Assembly: GCA_040954595.2 (NCBI GenBank)
Contig: CM082583.2
Span: forward strand, 13,330,001 to 13,394,000
DNA: 64,000 nt
Direction: 5' to 3'
Source: Balanoglossus misakiensis
Lineage: Eukaryota; Hemichordata
The notes beneath the pieces were generated by a model, which saw only the letters and a program-made list of their open reading frames with translations, searched no databases and was not told the DNA's origin. This document shows, piece after piece, positions 26,605 to 41,061 of the stretch. Position numbers and translations under genes: made by a program. Numbering within the stretch: position 1 is the stretch's first letter; the number at the start of each line of letters is the position of its first letter.

Positions 26605-29600
26605 TGTAATACTAATTTAATTATGGTATTTTTCCATGTATGGTGGAACAATATTGACGCTCTATGGGAATCACTATCGCGCGTAGTTTTGTACCAACTT
26701 GAAGTCCGAGGTGGATTTATCGCCTCAGAATCAATGCAACCTTCAAATACAGTTCCAACGTCAACGTGGATTTATTGTACCACTTTAACATTGCTCTGGT
26801 CGTAAAATGGTGGATTGGAGTTTTTGACACGCATATTTTCAAGTTGCGTGACAGTTTCTTTTATCAGCAACAAAGGTATCTTCACATGTTCAACCCACGA
26901 GGGCATATTTTCACATCACAATACATGATTTGGTGAAATGATATCAAGAAAAGCATTGGAGAAAACTGTCACCTGCAGCATCTTAGTATCATAGCTGCAA
27001 TATCTTAGCACTCTTCGTCAACATTTTGCCTGGTACACACATCACACACATCCATCCATCCATACATACATATGCCTACACACACATGCACACACACACA
27101 TACACACATTTATAGAATGACAAATTCATCTTGGATGAATTTTATTTACCATTAATTTCAACACCACACTGTCTACATAAAATGCAAAATCACGGTGTAA
27201 TCAATCATAAAATCAAAGTAACACAAAAGAATTCCACAATAAAAAATGCTATGATGTGGCTATCATTCCAGCAACGTGCAAAATTGTACAGCTATAGTTA
27301 CCAAGACTCAAAAAAGAGAGAATGAAATGGTTACACAATAAGTGATGGTTTTCCAGACTGTTGGTCTTTCTTGTCTGGACTTGTAATCGGATTCAAAATG
27401 TCACAACATAGTGCGCCCTCTACGGCAATGGGCTCCAGCGCTGCATTATCAGCGCTTCATAGTACTGATTCTCAAGAAAGCAAAATGACTCTGTCAAAAT
27501 TGTCTCAAAAGAGGCGAAAATTAATCAATAGAGAGCGCACTGACGGACCACCATCACTTGTGTGTGAAACAACATGCTCTGGTCCCTAGTACAAAGTGCC
27601 ATCTTCAGATTAAACACTGACAAATGCTGTTATGCTGTTGTCAAAAGAATTATATGCCCACAAATCAGCTGAAGCTTGTTTCATGGTAAAAGTTTAACAA
27701 TCCAAGAAAATATGAAACAACTATCAGTAATGATGCAAAAAATAAATCTAGTTTGTGTATAGAATCTAAGAAGATTTCAAAGCCCCAGTGACAACATTTC
27801 AAATACATTTTTTTCAATGCATACCCAGGGTAGCTTTAATAAGCTATCACTGTTAATGTTTTAGTCATGTCCAATCTACTCAACTCAACTAGGTCAAACT
27901 GGGTACAGTCCTTATGTTTTGAGGTAAGGTCTGGCCATGAGTATACACTCTTCATTTGATTTTTACTGCAGTTCATACTATTTCTTCTCCGGTCATTTAC
28001 CACAACTGCACTTTCATACTCTCGAAAAAACTTCTGTAATAGATCCGAGATCACACAGTCACCCCCTGACCTGCATTTACATCTATTTAAACATGGTCAC
28101 CGATGCGTAGAAAGGTCTAGGCATTTTGCCAGGAGTCTATAACAAAAACCTTTGAAGTCAAACTAAAAAAATGACACACGTACAAGACAGATTTTTTTAT
28201 ACAAAAAAGTGCATTCTAAATGGTGGAGCATGTTATTTTAAAGCCAAAGACCCTTATACCATTTTTTTGGTTTATAAAAATAGGCTCTGTTTTTATCAGT
28301 TTGCTCGATGTGTATTAATTGAATGTGTCTGAGTTTCCAGCCATGGCACAAGGTCACTAGGGGAAAGTTCACTTAAAGCTACTCTAGAAATCTGTAGTAC
28401 TGAATATTTTTGGAAAAATACTCTCACATCAAAATACCATCATCAGCAAAATTGTTCAATTCCTGCAACACATTGAACATAAGCAATTCTTCAAATTGTG
28501 TCACTTAACTCGTCCTCAGATCACACGGTCATTTCATCACAAACATGATATCAGTACATACAGGTCACGCTATAGAATGTTAAGTACAAAACAGCGGATT
28601 TATAATAATGCCCATTTTGAAGTTAAAAAAAGCCATCAGTCTGTGCAATCGGATCACCTAAATGCCAAGTTTATAATGCAAGAGTTATGATAATAAACTC
28701 ATACATTTTACAGTACATATTATTGGTAAGGTATTAATGAGTCTTAGTAGAGTGCATAATAGTCAAACCAGGTGGAAACCGAATGTCTGAGTATAATTCC
28801 TGTGATAAAAAGGCTCTATCAGTTAAATAGTAATGCTTATATTAAAAGATTTCAAACCTCTATATTATAAACTCCATTATGTTAGTCTCACAATGATTAG
28901 TGACAGGATCTGAATACATATCGACTAATAAATGTTTTGCGTTTCTAGACTTTGTTACACTACACTACACTGTAACATGAACTTTCAACAGAAGAAACTA
29001 GATCTACACCAAGTATACCAAGGTCAAAGGTGGGTTGCAACCTGGTGGAAAAAAGTCAGCCTGGATAAAAATGTCTTGTTCATAAAACTACTGTAAAAAC
29101 CCAACTCATTTATTTTGGTCTTCACTCATTTCAGATCAAGATTATTGTAAATATTTTTCTCTGAATTGGTTAATTTAACAAAAATGCGCAGAAAATCTTC
29201 ACAGAAATATAAATTTTTGTTTGCTGTCGTAAGAATTTTCAATGACTCTGCAAAAATGAGTGAAGTCAAACATAAACAGGCGAGTCTTTATATCAGCCTG
29301 TATAATACATACAGCACCACATGAAACATATCACACCATATCAGAAAACATCATTTACAGCTAAAAAGTAACACATTCATGCAACATTAAAGTACTAATT
29401 ACAATTTCATTAAAACAAATGAAAATGTATGGAAATGGTTGATATTTGAGCCAAAAAATCTGATATCAAACAAACATAATGCTCAATGTGACCTTATCTG
29501 TTACCTGTCACGGGGAAAAGTTTCTGACTTATAATTAATATTCATTTTTTGGGTAACTGAAATATTCTTCAATTGCGATATTGATGCGTAACTTACCAAA

Positions 29601-30626
29601 CAATACGGTTTATGAAAATTACACCGTATCACTATACTGTGAAGCCAATTTTCAAAGTTGTCTTGACAACAGTGTATGTTTGAAAGGTCACTGTGCCATT
29701 TCCTAATTCAGAAATGACTATGAGAATATGCCAGCACACACGGCTGGTCGCGAATTCAGCATGTTTCAGCTGGCAAGGCAACATAACTGTTTTCTGATGT
29801 GACAAGATAAGACAATATAGACATTGGCACACAGTTCACATGGATAAAAAAACTTGATTTAAACGAAGTACCAAGTATGAAACTGTCAAACATGGCTTCT
29901 TCATTTACGTCAGTTGACATCAATTCATTTGTCCAAAAAATACCTGAGATGTAGCCCACATCCTCCTCCCCTATTTAAGGACAATACCATTGAATTAAGA
30001 TTACAACACAGATCTGATATACAATTGCATGGCATTGACATTGAACTTCAGTGCACCTAGACAGAACACAAGGACATACACTGCAGACATTGAACTCTCT
30101 TCTGATCCCAGTTGAACACGCATACCAGCATATAAGACCTCGGGTATTTTTATACTCAGCATGATTTCTGTATTCAAATTAGCCATTCAACCTTTCAAGA
30201 GTTCGCTATAAATTGACCCATGATGACCCCTGTACCACCACTCCTTTTAAGCATATATCTACAGCAAGTTACAAATCACAGTGGGGGGATCCATACACGG
30301 CCCTCTACGTTTCAAAGATATTGCTCAGGATAATCAACATTTTTCCAGAATTCTTTTGTCACTGCTGTTTCAGGAGAAAATATTTTCTAACTTGAGCTAG
30401 CTTTCGACAGAAGATCAGAATAGCTGATCACAAGTTGGCTCTACTTTTCTGGGGTTTTCCAGCCAAATCTTGCACTTCAAAAATTGTATTCTAATGCTTC
30501 TTTGTTTTAATAACCAGAATCAGTGATGATCTAATCATCATTAACACACATAAAATTTAATGCTATAGCATTTGTACTGTTTTGTATTTATAATGGCCCA
30601 GTAAACTAACGCCAGACTTCTGAAAT
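26605..30626. other. Convergent intergenic region / long 3' flank of SLC24
   Basis: About 4 kb without a recognisable coding sequence on either strand. It contains a CA-rich simple repeat at about 27030-27112. On the minus strand an ATTAAA variant signal lies at 30556-30561, about 65 bases after the SLC24 stop; AATAAA hexamers also occur further down (near 29109 and 27138 on the complementary strand), so a 3' untranslated region of variable length is possible. Confidence 0.4.
27030..27112. repeat. CA-rich microsatellite
   Basis: Interrupted (CA)n with CATC and CATA variants between the PTPS-like and SLC24 genes. Simple sequence repeat with no evident function. Confidence 0.8.
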
Positions 30627-33600
30627 CTAATATCTTTCATACGGACAAGGTGGTGGATTGACATCCATGAAGACATTCAACTCATACATAATTGAGAAGG
30701 AGATAATCACACAGTAGCACAAAGTACTAAATACACCCATCTTTTTATCCAGCTTCCAGCCGTTCACGTGAATGGACACGAATGCAATAACCACAGTCAG
30801 CAACAGGACCGCAGAGGTAAACGTGAGACCAGAACTATAAATAGGCACTGGATTCAGGTCTGATATTAAACTGCGGATAAACCATAGACAAGCCAGACAG
30901 ATGAAAATTTCAAAAATGTTGCTGCCAATTATGTTTGATATAGCCATGTCTCCAAGACCTGCAAAGAAGTAAAAAAAAGAAGTTCAAAGTTAACATCACA
31001 ATTTGCCAGCAATTGTCTTTGAGTTTATCTCTATACAGTCAAAGTGAAACATTAGAACTTAGCAAGATTTTCTTACCATCAGCAGCAACAAGAGAGCTAG
31101 CCATTGCATCTGGTATACTTGTTCCTGCAGCCAAGAAAGTAATTCCCATCACAGAATCAGGAATTCCAAAGGTGTCACCTGACAAAAAGAGACAAATCAT
31201 TACATTTCAGAATTATAAAAAATGATCAGATCAGGAATGACACATAGAAATATTCTCATCAAGATGATGATGATGATGATAATGTTGATGTAATTCATAC
31301 CACCATCAGTATCATCATTATTGAAATAAATCATGGCACTGTGTCAACTCTATGAAGGGAGAAAAATAAAAGTTTTAATATATCAAAGAACAGAAAGGTT
31401 ATGAGGAATATCATTTTTCTGAAAATCTGTCCCCCAGACACATACTACTTGAATTGACATGTTAATGGCATGAACATACCTATAAGAGCAACCATCCACA
31501 CCAAGACGTAGGCCACTAATGCAATCCACACAGTGGACATAAGGAATGAGACAAGGAACCACCATCGCCATCTCGGCAGACGACAATCTGGTATGGTCAG
31601 AAACATCAGGAAAATCAAGGGTAGACCCATGATGTACATGGAATAGCGCACAGCACCTTTTGGAGGCTTCAGGGCGTGACGACAGTGTTCGTACTTGTCA
31701 TACGGGTCTGGAGGGCCTTCTTCTTCCCCTGGGACTGATTCCACACAAAAAACAAACAAAAAGAAATTGTCAGATTTGCGCATCTTTCATTGTCCACAAT
31801 CCAATATTGTTCATTGTCATTGGGATTCATCACACTATTACAAACAATATTCTGTACAATTCTGGATTTCATATTGTTCATTATCTTAGTTTCTTTCTAG
31901 GAAAACTAACAACGCAGATTTTCTTAACTAAGGCATTAAAGTCTTTAGTTCTGAGGCCTTAGCAAAACGGTAACCATGCAAGCACAGAAGAACTGACTTG
32001 TAATGAACAGATGAACATACTTCCGCCATTTTGTGTGATTTCAACTTTGGGACCATTCTCCAAAATGGGCTTTTCTTCATTATCAGGGTTGTCGGTCGTT
32101 CCAAGGGTCATGGCTGATGTCAGAAGAAAAGTTAAAACTTAGAACCTGAGAACTCAGCCTGCTGAAAACATCTGTAAGATTTCTCTTAATAATGAATCAG
32201 AAGTTCTTCACGCAATTTACTGAAAGATTGAAAAACCATTATTGTAAAATGCTCTTCAATACAGATAAAAACAAGCAAACTTGAACGTTCAAAGGTACAA
32301 AAAAGGGAAAAGACAGCAAACTAATAAATGCTCACTATCTTTTTCAGTGCTTCCATGACCTAACTCTCCATCAGGTAATGTCATGGTACCATATGGATCT
32401 GGTGTCTTGTCTCCTAGCAACGGAGAGCCTGCAGAATCCCGCTCTTTATCCATTTCTTTTTCCCTCTTCTTTTTAAGTTTTCTCATCTTCCTTTCTTTGG
32501 CATAACGTTTGGCCATTGTAGAAAGTCTCAGATTGAAGTGGAGAATGATGATGTAGAATATGTATCCAGAAAACAAGATCATGCTCTCCCACCTGGTGAA
32601 AACAATTGGTACATTTCTGTTAGCTCATTAAAGGAACACAGTAGTTCACTTTGACAAGACATTTAATTATAGCTGGTTGTTTTTGATGAACGTATACAGG
32701 CACTTTAATCTACACTCCTTTAATAATACGCTTACGTGGTCCACTTGCCAACTTACCAAGAAGCTAGGTTGTCATGCATGACCAAAACTAGGCCAATGAT
32801 ACCTATCACGTAGACAGAACAATCTCTCACCAATGGATACCATGTTAATGGGACAACCTGAAAAATAGTTTCAAGAAGCATGAAATTGAAAGTTTGCTAT
32901 TTTTAAATTTCTGATAAACTGAATTGCTTCGTTTATTTGCTAAAATTACATAAATTTGGAAAAACATATCCCTTGAGCAAAAGCTCTCAAAAGATGAGCT
33001 CTTTTATAGCAAAGTTTCTGCACAAATTTGGCAAAAAATTCTCACAGTTCTCAGTATAACTCAGGCTCCAGCAACTTTCAATACAAACTCGCAGGAATTC
33101 ATTTATTTTGCAGACAAGAAAAACCTTCTGAAAACAGCACCTATCTAAAACCCCAGCTGTTTTTGGCGCCTGTTTAGTTAATAATGGATCTGGTACACTG
33201 ACCTCACAATGCTGGGCCGACGTTTTGACCTATATACATGTATTCAAGTTACAATCCTTGGGTCAATAAGACCTTTTGTCAGGGTGAAAGTGGGGCAAAC
33301 AGTCAATCTGTGCACACTTACTCTGCCAGCGAAAAAGCAACAACACGCAATGATTATGAAAAGGTTGAACACCAATGATCCAACAACAGTTCCGATACCA
33401 ATGTCAGTTTTTGTGATGAAAGCACCTGTCAACAAAATATTATAAAAATATTAGCAACAAGATATAACATGCAATTTTCTAATAAATGTAATTACAACAT
33501 ATAGACAAAAATGTTTGTATTCTGTTCTGGCAGCCAATGCTACATCTTGATACGATTCTGGTAGAACATGTACTTATAAAATCTTACCAATGACAGATGC

Positions 33601-36600
33601 AGCAAACTCCGGAGCAGAACTTCCAATAGCCATCAAGGTTGCCCCGGCAACATCATGTTGAAGCTTAAGCACTATAGAAGAGTACAAGAAACATATTCAT
33701 TGGTGAGAGGCCAAGACTAAATTAAACTTTGGGTTGTTTTAGTGTTGGAACATGAATGCAGTGGTAGTTTCCAACTTGATGTGGAAAACGTTGACAATCG
33801 ACATATTCTTATAAAAAATAAATACTGTTGTTAATAGTTCAGAAATGCCTGAGAGCAATATGTGTTACACATCCCATAAGGCCAAAAACATAAAACAAAT
33901 TTATTTTTGGTCAATTTTTCTTTGAAATTAGAACAGCGACACAGCTTTTCTTTGGATTTTCTTACAGTCAGTGTCAAGAGGTCAAGCTGGGCTTTCAAAA
34001 TGATGTGGGCAGTAACCAGAATCAACTCAATTTTTGGCCTAACCTTTCCACTACCAGACTCTCATATGGTACGCCCCCAACTCCTCAAGTTTCATGGTGC
34101 ACCATTGTAATACTGAAATGGGGGTGAAAGGAATAACGCCTGATAGGCACTAGGCTTGTTGCAGCTTGGAAAAGGATTACAAAATGTACATAGAACTGAC
34201 ACAGCTGGCATCATAACAATCTTCTGTTATCCACTGAAATTCTCTCGGCCCCTAAGCGTACAACCATGACTGATAACCATCAAAAAATGCCGGTTTAACC
34301 TTTTTATCAGACCCACTGACACCATGATTTGACATTAAAACAATCTGTCCACCTTTGATCGACCTGCCTTGCTCACATTCCAGAAATTCTTTCATTTACA
34401 CGTTTTTTATTTATAAAGATGTCAATAAATGCCATTAATTGGGTAATTAATTTCAACTTAAATATTACAGTCCAACAACAGTATAAGACTCGATGCTACA
34501 CCATTTTTTAAACATTACACACGCGATGACCTAGATCTAGTTTCCTAGTCACATGGTACTGCGCAAGCTCGGTTACCATTTGTAGGCCACGTGCAACCTT
34601 GCCTGGAGGACTTTCCATCAATAGAAAATGAGATGTTAATTACATGTGCATATCACTTCGTTAATGGCCTTGTCCCCTTAATGTAAATTTTCTAGGTCAG
34701 TCACCAGGTATAACTGACAACTTCACGCACAGATAATTTTTCTCTCTCACGTGCCTTAACACATGCAGCTGCAGGCCTGCATTTTGCAAAAGGAATCGCT
34801 CTATATTTTTAACTCTTTAGAAAGTAACAGGGTTTTAATTTTACAGACACAAAGTTTCATAGGATCTACTCAAACATAAAATCCCAGAAGAAAAGACACT
34901 ACAAAATCTAATGGCAAATTTAATGAGAATAAGTATAAAATAATAATTAACAAATTACAAATCATTTTGAAATATTTGATTCTGATTATTGAAACTCGTC
35001 TTCTAGAGACAAGGTGTTGCTATAGTTACCAGTAACTGTGACACTGGTTATAAAATTTAAGTCTCTTACAGGTATTAGATGACATTGAACATGACAAGCA
35101 TGTTAATGAACATGATATATGTCTCACAAAAGGTCATGCTATGGCCTTTGTAAAGGTCAATTTTTAGGGGGGGGGTCTTGCAAAAAGTTGACTTTATCTA
35201 AATTAAGTTTCCATTTTAATATTTGTATCACACATTTCTGTGATATTATCAGAATTATTATGATTATTGCAAACATTCCCATTGGTGCAACTAAAATAAC
35301 CTACCTTAAAAGTAAATGTTGCCAACTAGTGAAAATGCTGAAAGGCAACCTTCAATGATACAAATCAAAGGGGATTGTGGGTAAAAATAGCAAAGTAAAA
35401 CCTGTCTAAACCGAACACTAAAGGGACTGAAAAAATTGTTCAGTGTCTGGAAAATGTGTTTGGTATGGTAGACAAGGTTCAGTTTAGACATGTTTTGTAT
35501 GACTGTTAGTGAGATACTTACAATGACAGAGCACTTCCAAGGATGGTACAAAGTACATCTCACAAATGTAGGCCAACAAACTGAACATGTATGTTGCTAT
35601 AATTATGTGGATGACAATTCCACCTGAGCGACGCTGTTGAGGTGTCATGAAATCTGCTGGAAATTCATCGACGGAACGTGGCGTACAGTTGTGTTGAAGC
35701 AAGCTTCGACTTGAGTAGTGTACTTCATCATCAATTTCTGCAAAATGTAAAAGAAATTATTTTTAATTGAAAATGGTTCAATCTGTTGATTGGAGTACCA
35801 ACGGCCCTTTGAGTAAACACGTATACACTTGTCGTAAAAGCTGAGCCTTAATCCTATTCTGTGTACATTGCAAGTTGAGTCACTTCTTATTTCCCAGGAT
35901 GCACTTCAATTCTCAGTTCACACCCTCATTCAGACACTGTTTACGCCAAGCACAATTTCTAGAGAATATGTGCCATGCATACAGAGTTATCCCTGACCTA
36001 AAGACTCTTGCACGTCGCGCCATTTATTGTTTGTCACATAGGCTTACATGTGCAAAGTATACTTTCCAGACAAGGCAACTGACCTGGTCATTACACTTCT
36101 TACGACCTTTCAAGACAATAAATCTTAAGTCACTGTCCCACCATTTCACATTTTCTGTGCAATGAACATAAACAATTAAACAACAGTTGAACTTTTCTTA
36201 AGATTGTAATGTACATATATAACATAAGCCTCATTTATTTTGAATTGTCCAGGAATAGATTTATTCCAGATTAGTATTCTACCTTTCACTTGACCTTCAT
36301 TCAAGTAAATATGGTTGCAATCCACGAATGTAAAAAGGAGACAAATTCTCGCACCTCAATTAAGTGCATGCAGTGACATTGAAATGAACTGAATAGAATG
36401 TTGGCCTTTCAAAGGTCATATGATCAGCATACCACTTTCACACTCAAGTGGCTAAGTACCCGTCTGATACAAGGTCATTAAAGGTTGAGATCATTAGAAA
36501 CATGAGATAATTAGCAAGTGAAACACAGGAACAAAGAGGATAATTACTGGAAGTGAAATTATCAATGAACAAGTTTATCCCTTCTATGTAACTCCTCTTT

Positions 36601-37872
36601 CCAGGATGACTTCTGGAAAAATCTGGGAAAACAGAAGCTGAAGAGATTTTGAACGCAAATACTTGACCATCTAGATTCACAAGCTGTGTGTGTGAGTGTT
36701 TAATACAGTGTTAAGGCATGACAAAAGTTCAATGGAGACAACACCTGAAGAGGTGGGGGGGGGGGACTGCACCCATGACATGGTACAGCATGTTCCTGAG
36801 TTACACACTGCTGGCATGCACAGACCAAATGAGCTTCTGGGAGGTCAACCTTTTATTGTCTAGCTATGTATAAAAACTGTTTACCTAATCATATTTCAAA
36901 GTTTAAAAAATCGTTTTATTTATCAGCCATTCAACAAGTTTAAAACTGATCTTTTTCAAAAGAAAGCTTTCGTTAATTTTCTTCATTTGGCAGCAGTTCA
37001 ACACAATCACATGTTCATTCCTGACCCCCCCCCCCCCTTCCCGCATTATTCAAAGATATGCGAGTCATAAAAATGTACGGTAACAGCCAATCGGATCTTT
37101 GCAATGCAATGCAATGTACAATTCTGATTTGCATAAATGACAGTCGACTCTGTGTGCGGTCATGACTTTTTTTCCTTTACAAACAAGTGAAGCTGCACCC
37201 GATGACCTCAAAAGAAACTATTCACTGACTGGAAATCATGTTAAGGGATAATGCAGTACTCCACAAAACTCCGACGTCTAAACTTTAAAAAAAACTTCAA
37301 CAACTCGCACACTAATGGGTCAGCCAGTCGATCTATTTAGACAATCTTGCACTTTGACATTATTGCCGTCAATTGATCAATGATCGCACGCAAAATTGAT
37401 ACAATCTAACAATCTTGATGTGATGGGCGAACAACCCATCCGATGCATAGTACAAATCGTAGTTCTCTGGTATACTTTACACAAAAGGAGTTTACAGTGA
37501 TCACATTTCAATTCAACACGTGCTGAAATCACCGCACCAAGTTCACTATCACCGGTATATTAACCCATTTATTTATGTAATTGGAGCAGACAGACCGGGT
37601 TTGCCTTACTTTCTTTCTTATATTTGCATTTTTATGGCTCACATGGTCTCCGCATTAAACTCTTGCCAATGAAACCTACCTCGTACGCCTCTTCCCGTGT
37701 TCAGTGGATCTGGAAGAAACCTTCTCAGTGTCGACGACACGGACCAACAAAAGAGAAAGATAACGACATAAACGAAGAAAACAAAAATGTAGTTTGGAGA
37801 TTTTGTAGGTCTTTGTCGCTTGCTGGATCTGTACGACACGTCCTCAACAGAAATGCAGTCCATTGTCGCCAT
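30627..37872 (-). CDS. SLC24 family K+-dependent Na+/Ca2+ exchanger (NCKX-like)
   Basis: Ten minus-strand exons: 37872-37680, 35737-35522, 33671-33588, 33425-33322, 32857-32757, 32592-32336, 32113-32021, 31734-31480, 31178-31077, 30958-30627; total 578 residues, within the NCKX range. An N-terminal hydrophobic segment (about 28-46) is followed by NCTPRSVDEFPADF and FVPSLE typical of NCKX. The alpha-1 repeat reads GATLMAIGSSAPEF, the alpha-2 repeat GITFLAAGTSIPDAM. Between them lies a charged cytosolic loop (KERKMRKLKKKREKEMDKE, then SPLLGDKTPDPYGT). The C-terminal helices end WKLDKKMGVF... SIMYELNVFMDVN, most like NCKX3/4. It should exchange Na+ inward for Ca2+ and K+ outward across a membrane. 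One oddity: the alpha-2 residue equivalent to Asp575 of NCKX2 is Glu (GSNIFEI). Intron 1 (35738-37679) and intron 2 (33672-35521) are the longest and show only low-complexity DNA. ATG 37872 is chosen; a second in-frame ATG is three codons on. Confidence 0.93.
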
Positions 37873-39986
37873 GATTACAATAAATCCAGTGAAAGTGCTC
37901 GAAAGTGTGTATCAGATCTACAAACAAACACAATCCGACAATAGATGATGTTGATGATGATGGATATCACAGTTGTATTATATCACACAATCTATCAGTT
38001 CCTCGGTTTCTACGTCTGGTCTTCCGGTAAAACAGCAAATCGACAGGATCCAACGGTCAGGGGCACGCGTCGTATCGAGCTGTCGACCTGTAAATTGATT
38101 GACTCTCAATCTCAGCAGTGCCAGGCAAGCGCTTCTGTATTACGCTGTATTCTTCTTGTAGTTCTGGTCACCTGTGATGGCCCGGTCCAGCAACTACAAA
38201 TGACACCGGGGTAGATCTTCTTTTCACAAGCAACCTGACCCGTACCACGCGATGCCTCGAACAGAACGTAGTTGCAGGGCCGCGATGTGTACGTGATACA
38301 AGTTCTTGATCACCCTGACCTAGAATGAACTGCGTATGAACCAAGAACCGCACGATATATGGCTTAGCGCCACCAACCGACCATTGTATTATATTGTATA
38401 AAGTGGGTATTTTCGCGAGAAGTCACCAAATACAACTTGTTTGGGCTGGAGGTACAATCACGACATAATTTAGAAGTAAACTGTATGTTGTCAAAGAAAA
38501 CAATTAGGCCTTTAACTTTGAAGGTCACTTATGCATCTTTCCACAAATCTGGAAATAGTGTCATTGATCGTAAGGAGCAACATGTATAGAATACTTTCTT
38601 TTTAGTCGATTTAAAAAAAATAGTTTATGGCACCAATATAAAACCGCCGGCAAAGTTATCAATTATCAAAACCTAGGATGATTATCTTTAATAATAACAA
38701 ATCATATGAAATTAACCGAAGTCTGCTTTAAATTGCTTTTAAACATTGAAAAATAAAGACAATTAGCGTTATAAAAGTAAAAAAAGGTTATAGTTAAAGT
38801 ACAAAAATAATAAAAAGGATTATGAAACACGTGGGCCTATGGAAAATCGCGTCAAAGTGATCTACCGCTCCCGCACATATATTTAATATAGCAGTGTCTT
38901 ATTTCAGGATCGATTAAGGTCATTGAACTGTCGATGTCATGGTAACGGAGCGCTCAATGCCATTGCAGAGGCCATCCTGTGAATAGTAAATCACCTTGCC
39001 TCACAGTCACGTGATATCTGCGGTTCCACACGTAGACATCTCCAATTTCGCTTAGCTGGAAGGACGTATATGCGCACTGACACTTCGTTTCAGTCTGCGA
39101 GAAGTGTACCAGTCAGCTTTGAATAGTGGCTGTTTTGTCCACTGCATGTGCATCTTATAGTTGTACAGTCCTGAACACACGCACACACGCACGCACGCAC
39201 GCATCACCACCATCAACAACAACAAACCTTATACAAACCTTGCAAGGTACTGGTATAAGCTTATGCATCTTACAAGGGATATACACGCATTACCACAATT
39301 GCCTGCGCAATGTAATTTGATATTGAACTTCCGACCTCGAACTTGACCATGACCAGGTAAGAACCTGGAGACATTCATTGTCAACAATATAATGATTTTG
39401 AACTCTCATTGCACTAAGAAATATATTGATTTTGAATTCTCTGCGCACTAAGGAATATAATGTTGACATTATTCTTCAAAAATGCAAGTTGTAATACAAA
39501 ATGTATGTACCGAAATAGCACAATAATGACCGTCAAATATAATGAAGCAATGCGAAACGCACGGTACGTAGAATCCATTGTGAAGTGAAACAATAGCTAT
39601 GACCAAAAGTGTTTTCTATAACTTACCATTCAGACATAGGATAGACAAGTAGGAAACATCATTTTTCACCTAAAAAGTAAGTTGTTTCGACGTAGTACGT
39701 AAATTAAGTAACGTTTTATTTCCAACTTTTTAGCCTACTGGAAATATCTCGCAGCGATGTTTATGCCAGTCACTAGAGAAAAAGTGTAGCGTTGGGGTTT
39801 GGAATAGGGTAGGTTATTTGATTTCCTTTTATTTATGAAAAATGATCTAAAACGGTAACCCTAATCATTAGTTATTCGACAGTTTTGGTGCTGTGATATT
39901 GCCCATTTCACAACAGTGCCCTCAACGGCCAACTTATCTTTTCCTTCCCCTTCCCGTCGTTCCCCACGCGCAAGTTCGTAAGCAAC
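37873..39986. other. Divergent intergenic region between SLC24 and the zinc-finger gene
   Basis: No convincing coding sequence. The 5' leader and promoter of SLC24 should lie in its left part. An alternating CA/CG-type run (ACACACGCACGCACGC-like) sits at about 39177-39206. A poly-T/A-rich AT stretch spans about 38580-38820. Confidence 0.4.
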
Positions 39987-40100
39987 ATGGCGGGTGCCAC
40001 GGAAATGTTGTCAGCTGCTTCTAATCTTGCCAAACATGACGATTATTATGAACTTTTACGTCGCATCGTGCAGTATTGTGCAACCGAGTCGACAAATTGA
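39987..40100 (+). CDS. Small 37-codon ORF in the leader region of the zinc-finger gene
   Basis: The context AACATGGCGGG is a strong initiation context and also resembles a YY1 promoter element. The 37 residues (MAGATEMLSAASNLAKHDD then YYELLRRIVQYCATESTN) look amphipathic and protein-like. No good donor interrupts it, so it would be an upstream ORF of the zinc-finger transcript or a microprotein. Candidate 5' exon donors lie downstream (GTAAAC near 40360, GTAAGT near 40541, GTAATT near 40688). Not recognised; chance remains possible. Confidence 0.25.
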   Translation: MAGATEMLSAASNLAKHDDYYELLRRIVQYCATESTN

Positions 40101-41061
40101 GTTCGTTGTGTATTATAAATGAATAGAACACAAAACACGATACACGACAATGCCTCTTTCCAATATTTTTTTCGCTCGTGACTGGTTCTGTGTACATGTA
40201 CTTCCTGTGTTTCGAATGACCAGATGACTGAACACGTCATATTTCCACTTCCGCTTCTGATTCGTTCGTTCCTTTCCGATGAAATTTCTCTTTGACTGAC
40301 AGGAAGCGAACAACTGACAGATAAAACCAAAAGGCTTCAAGTCTAGGAAAATAAACAGGTAAACTATCCCGAAACCTCGCTCACAGTGGTATATTTCCCT
40401 CTCGTTTTACCATACAATTTCTCCTTAGTGACGTCACTGCTTTCTTTCATCTGGCTTTGTTCGCGTTCTGCATTTCCGTTCTGGGTAGGTTTGTCTGATC
40501 GTATCGGTGCTCTGTCCATGCCCCCGCTTTTCGGTCCAAGTAAGTGGTACAACGGGTTTCAGCCACATATGCGATGTTCTAGTTTCGAGCCGATAAACTT
40601 TCAGAACTATACCGTTTACTCGTTTTCAGAAAACGTTATACACAGTGGGGCAGTTTAATGTGTCACCATTTTTGGAAAAACTGAAAAGGTAATTTTGTAA
40701 ATGTTGGAATTTGCATCTATATGTACTAGCTGTTTGTGCGGCCGCGGAGATTTTGTGAACTTCGTTTTGCCCAAATATCAACGAATTCCGACACGTACAT
40801 CATGAACAGACCAAATTTAGATTACAAAATCTGCATAACTCGATCTATCTTTCAAACCCCAGGTTAATGTTTGTGACATTGTTATGCCATGGCGATGTGA
40901 ACACTCCTTCCCACCTCTATTCATTGAAAATAGGGGAACCCGCAATTTTGTTTGTTACTTTTAATGACAAATCTACTTGTTCTTTTTTTCAGACACTTTA
41001 GCAATAGCCAAACCTATTCAAGAGGGTAGTACAACTTCTTCAAAAAGACCTTAGCAGTATC
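40101..41061. other. 5' leader/intron region of the zinc-finger gene
   Basis: A pyrimidine tract ending in CAG near 40993 is a likely splice acceptor for the exon carrying the zinc-finger ATG. The rest shows short frames only. The arrangement suggests non-coding first exon(s) near 40.0-40.7 kb spliced to this exon. Confidence 0.4.

Noticed and set aside
26242-26805. 187-codon plus-strand frame
   Set aside because: It overlaps the last PTPS-like exon in another frame and has no recognisable domain; the PTPS frame has clear family similarity.
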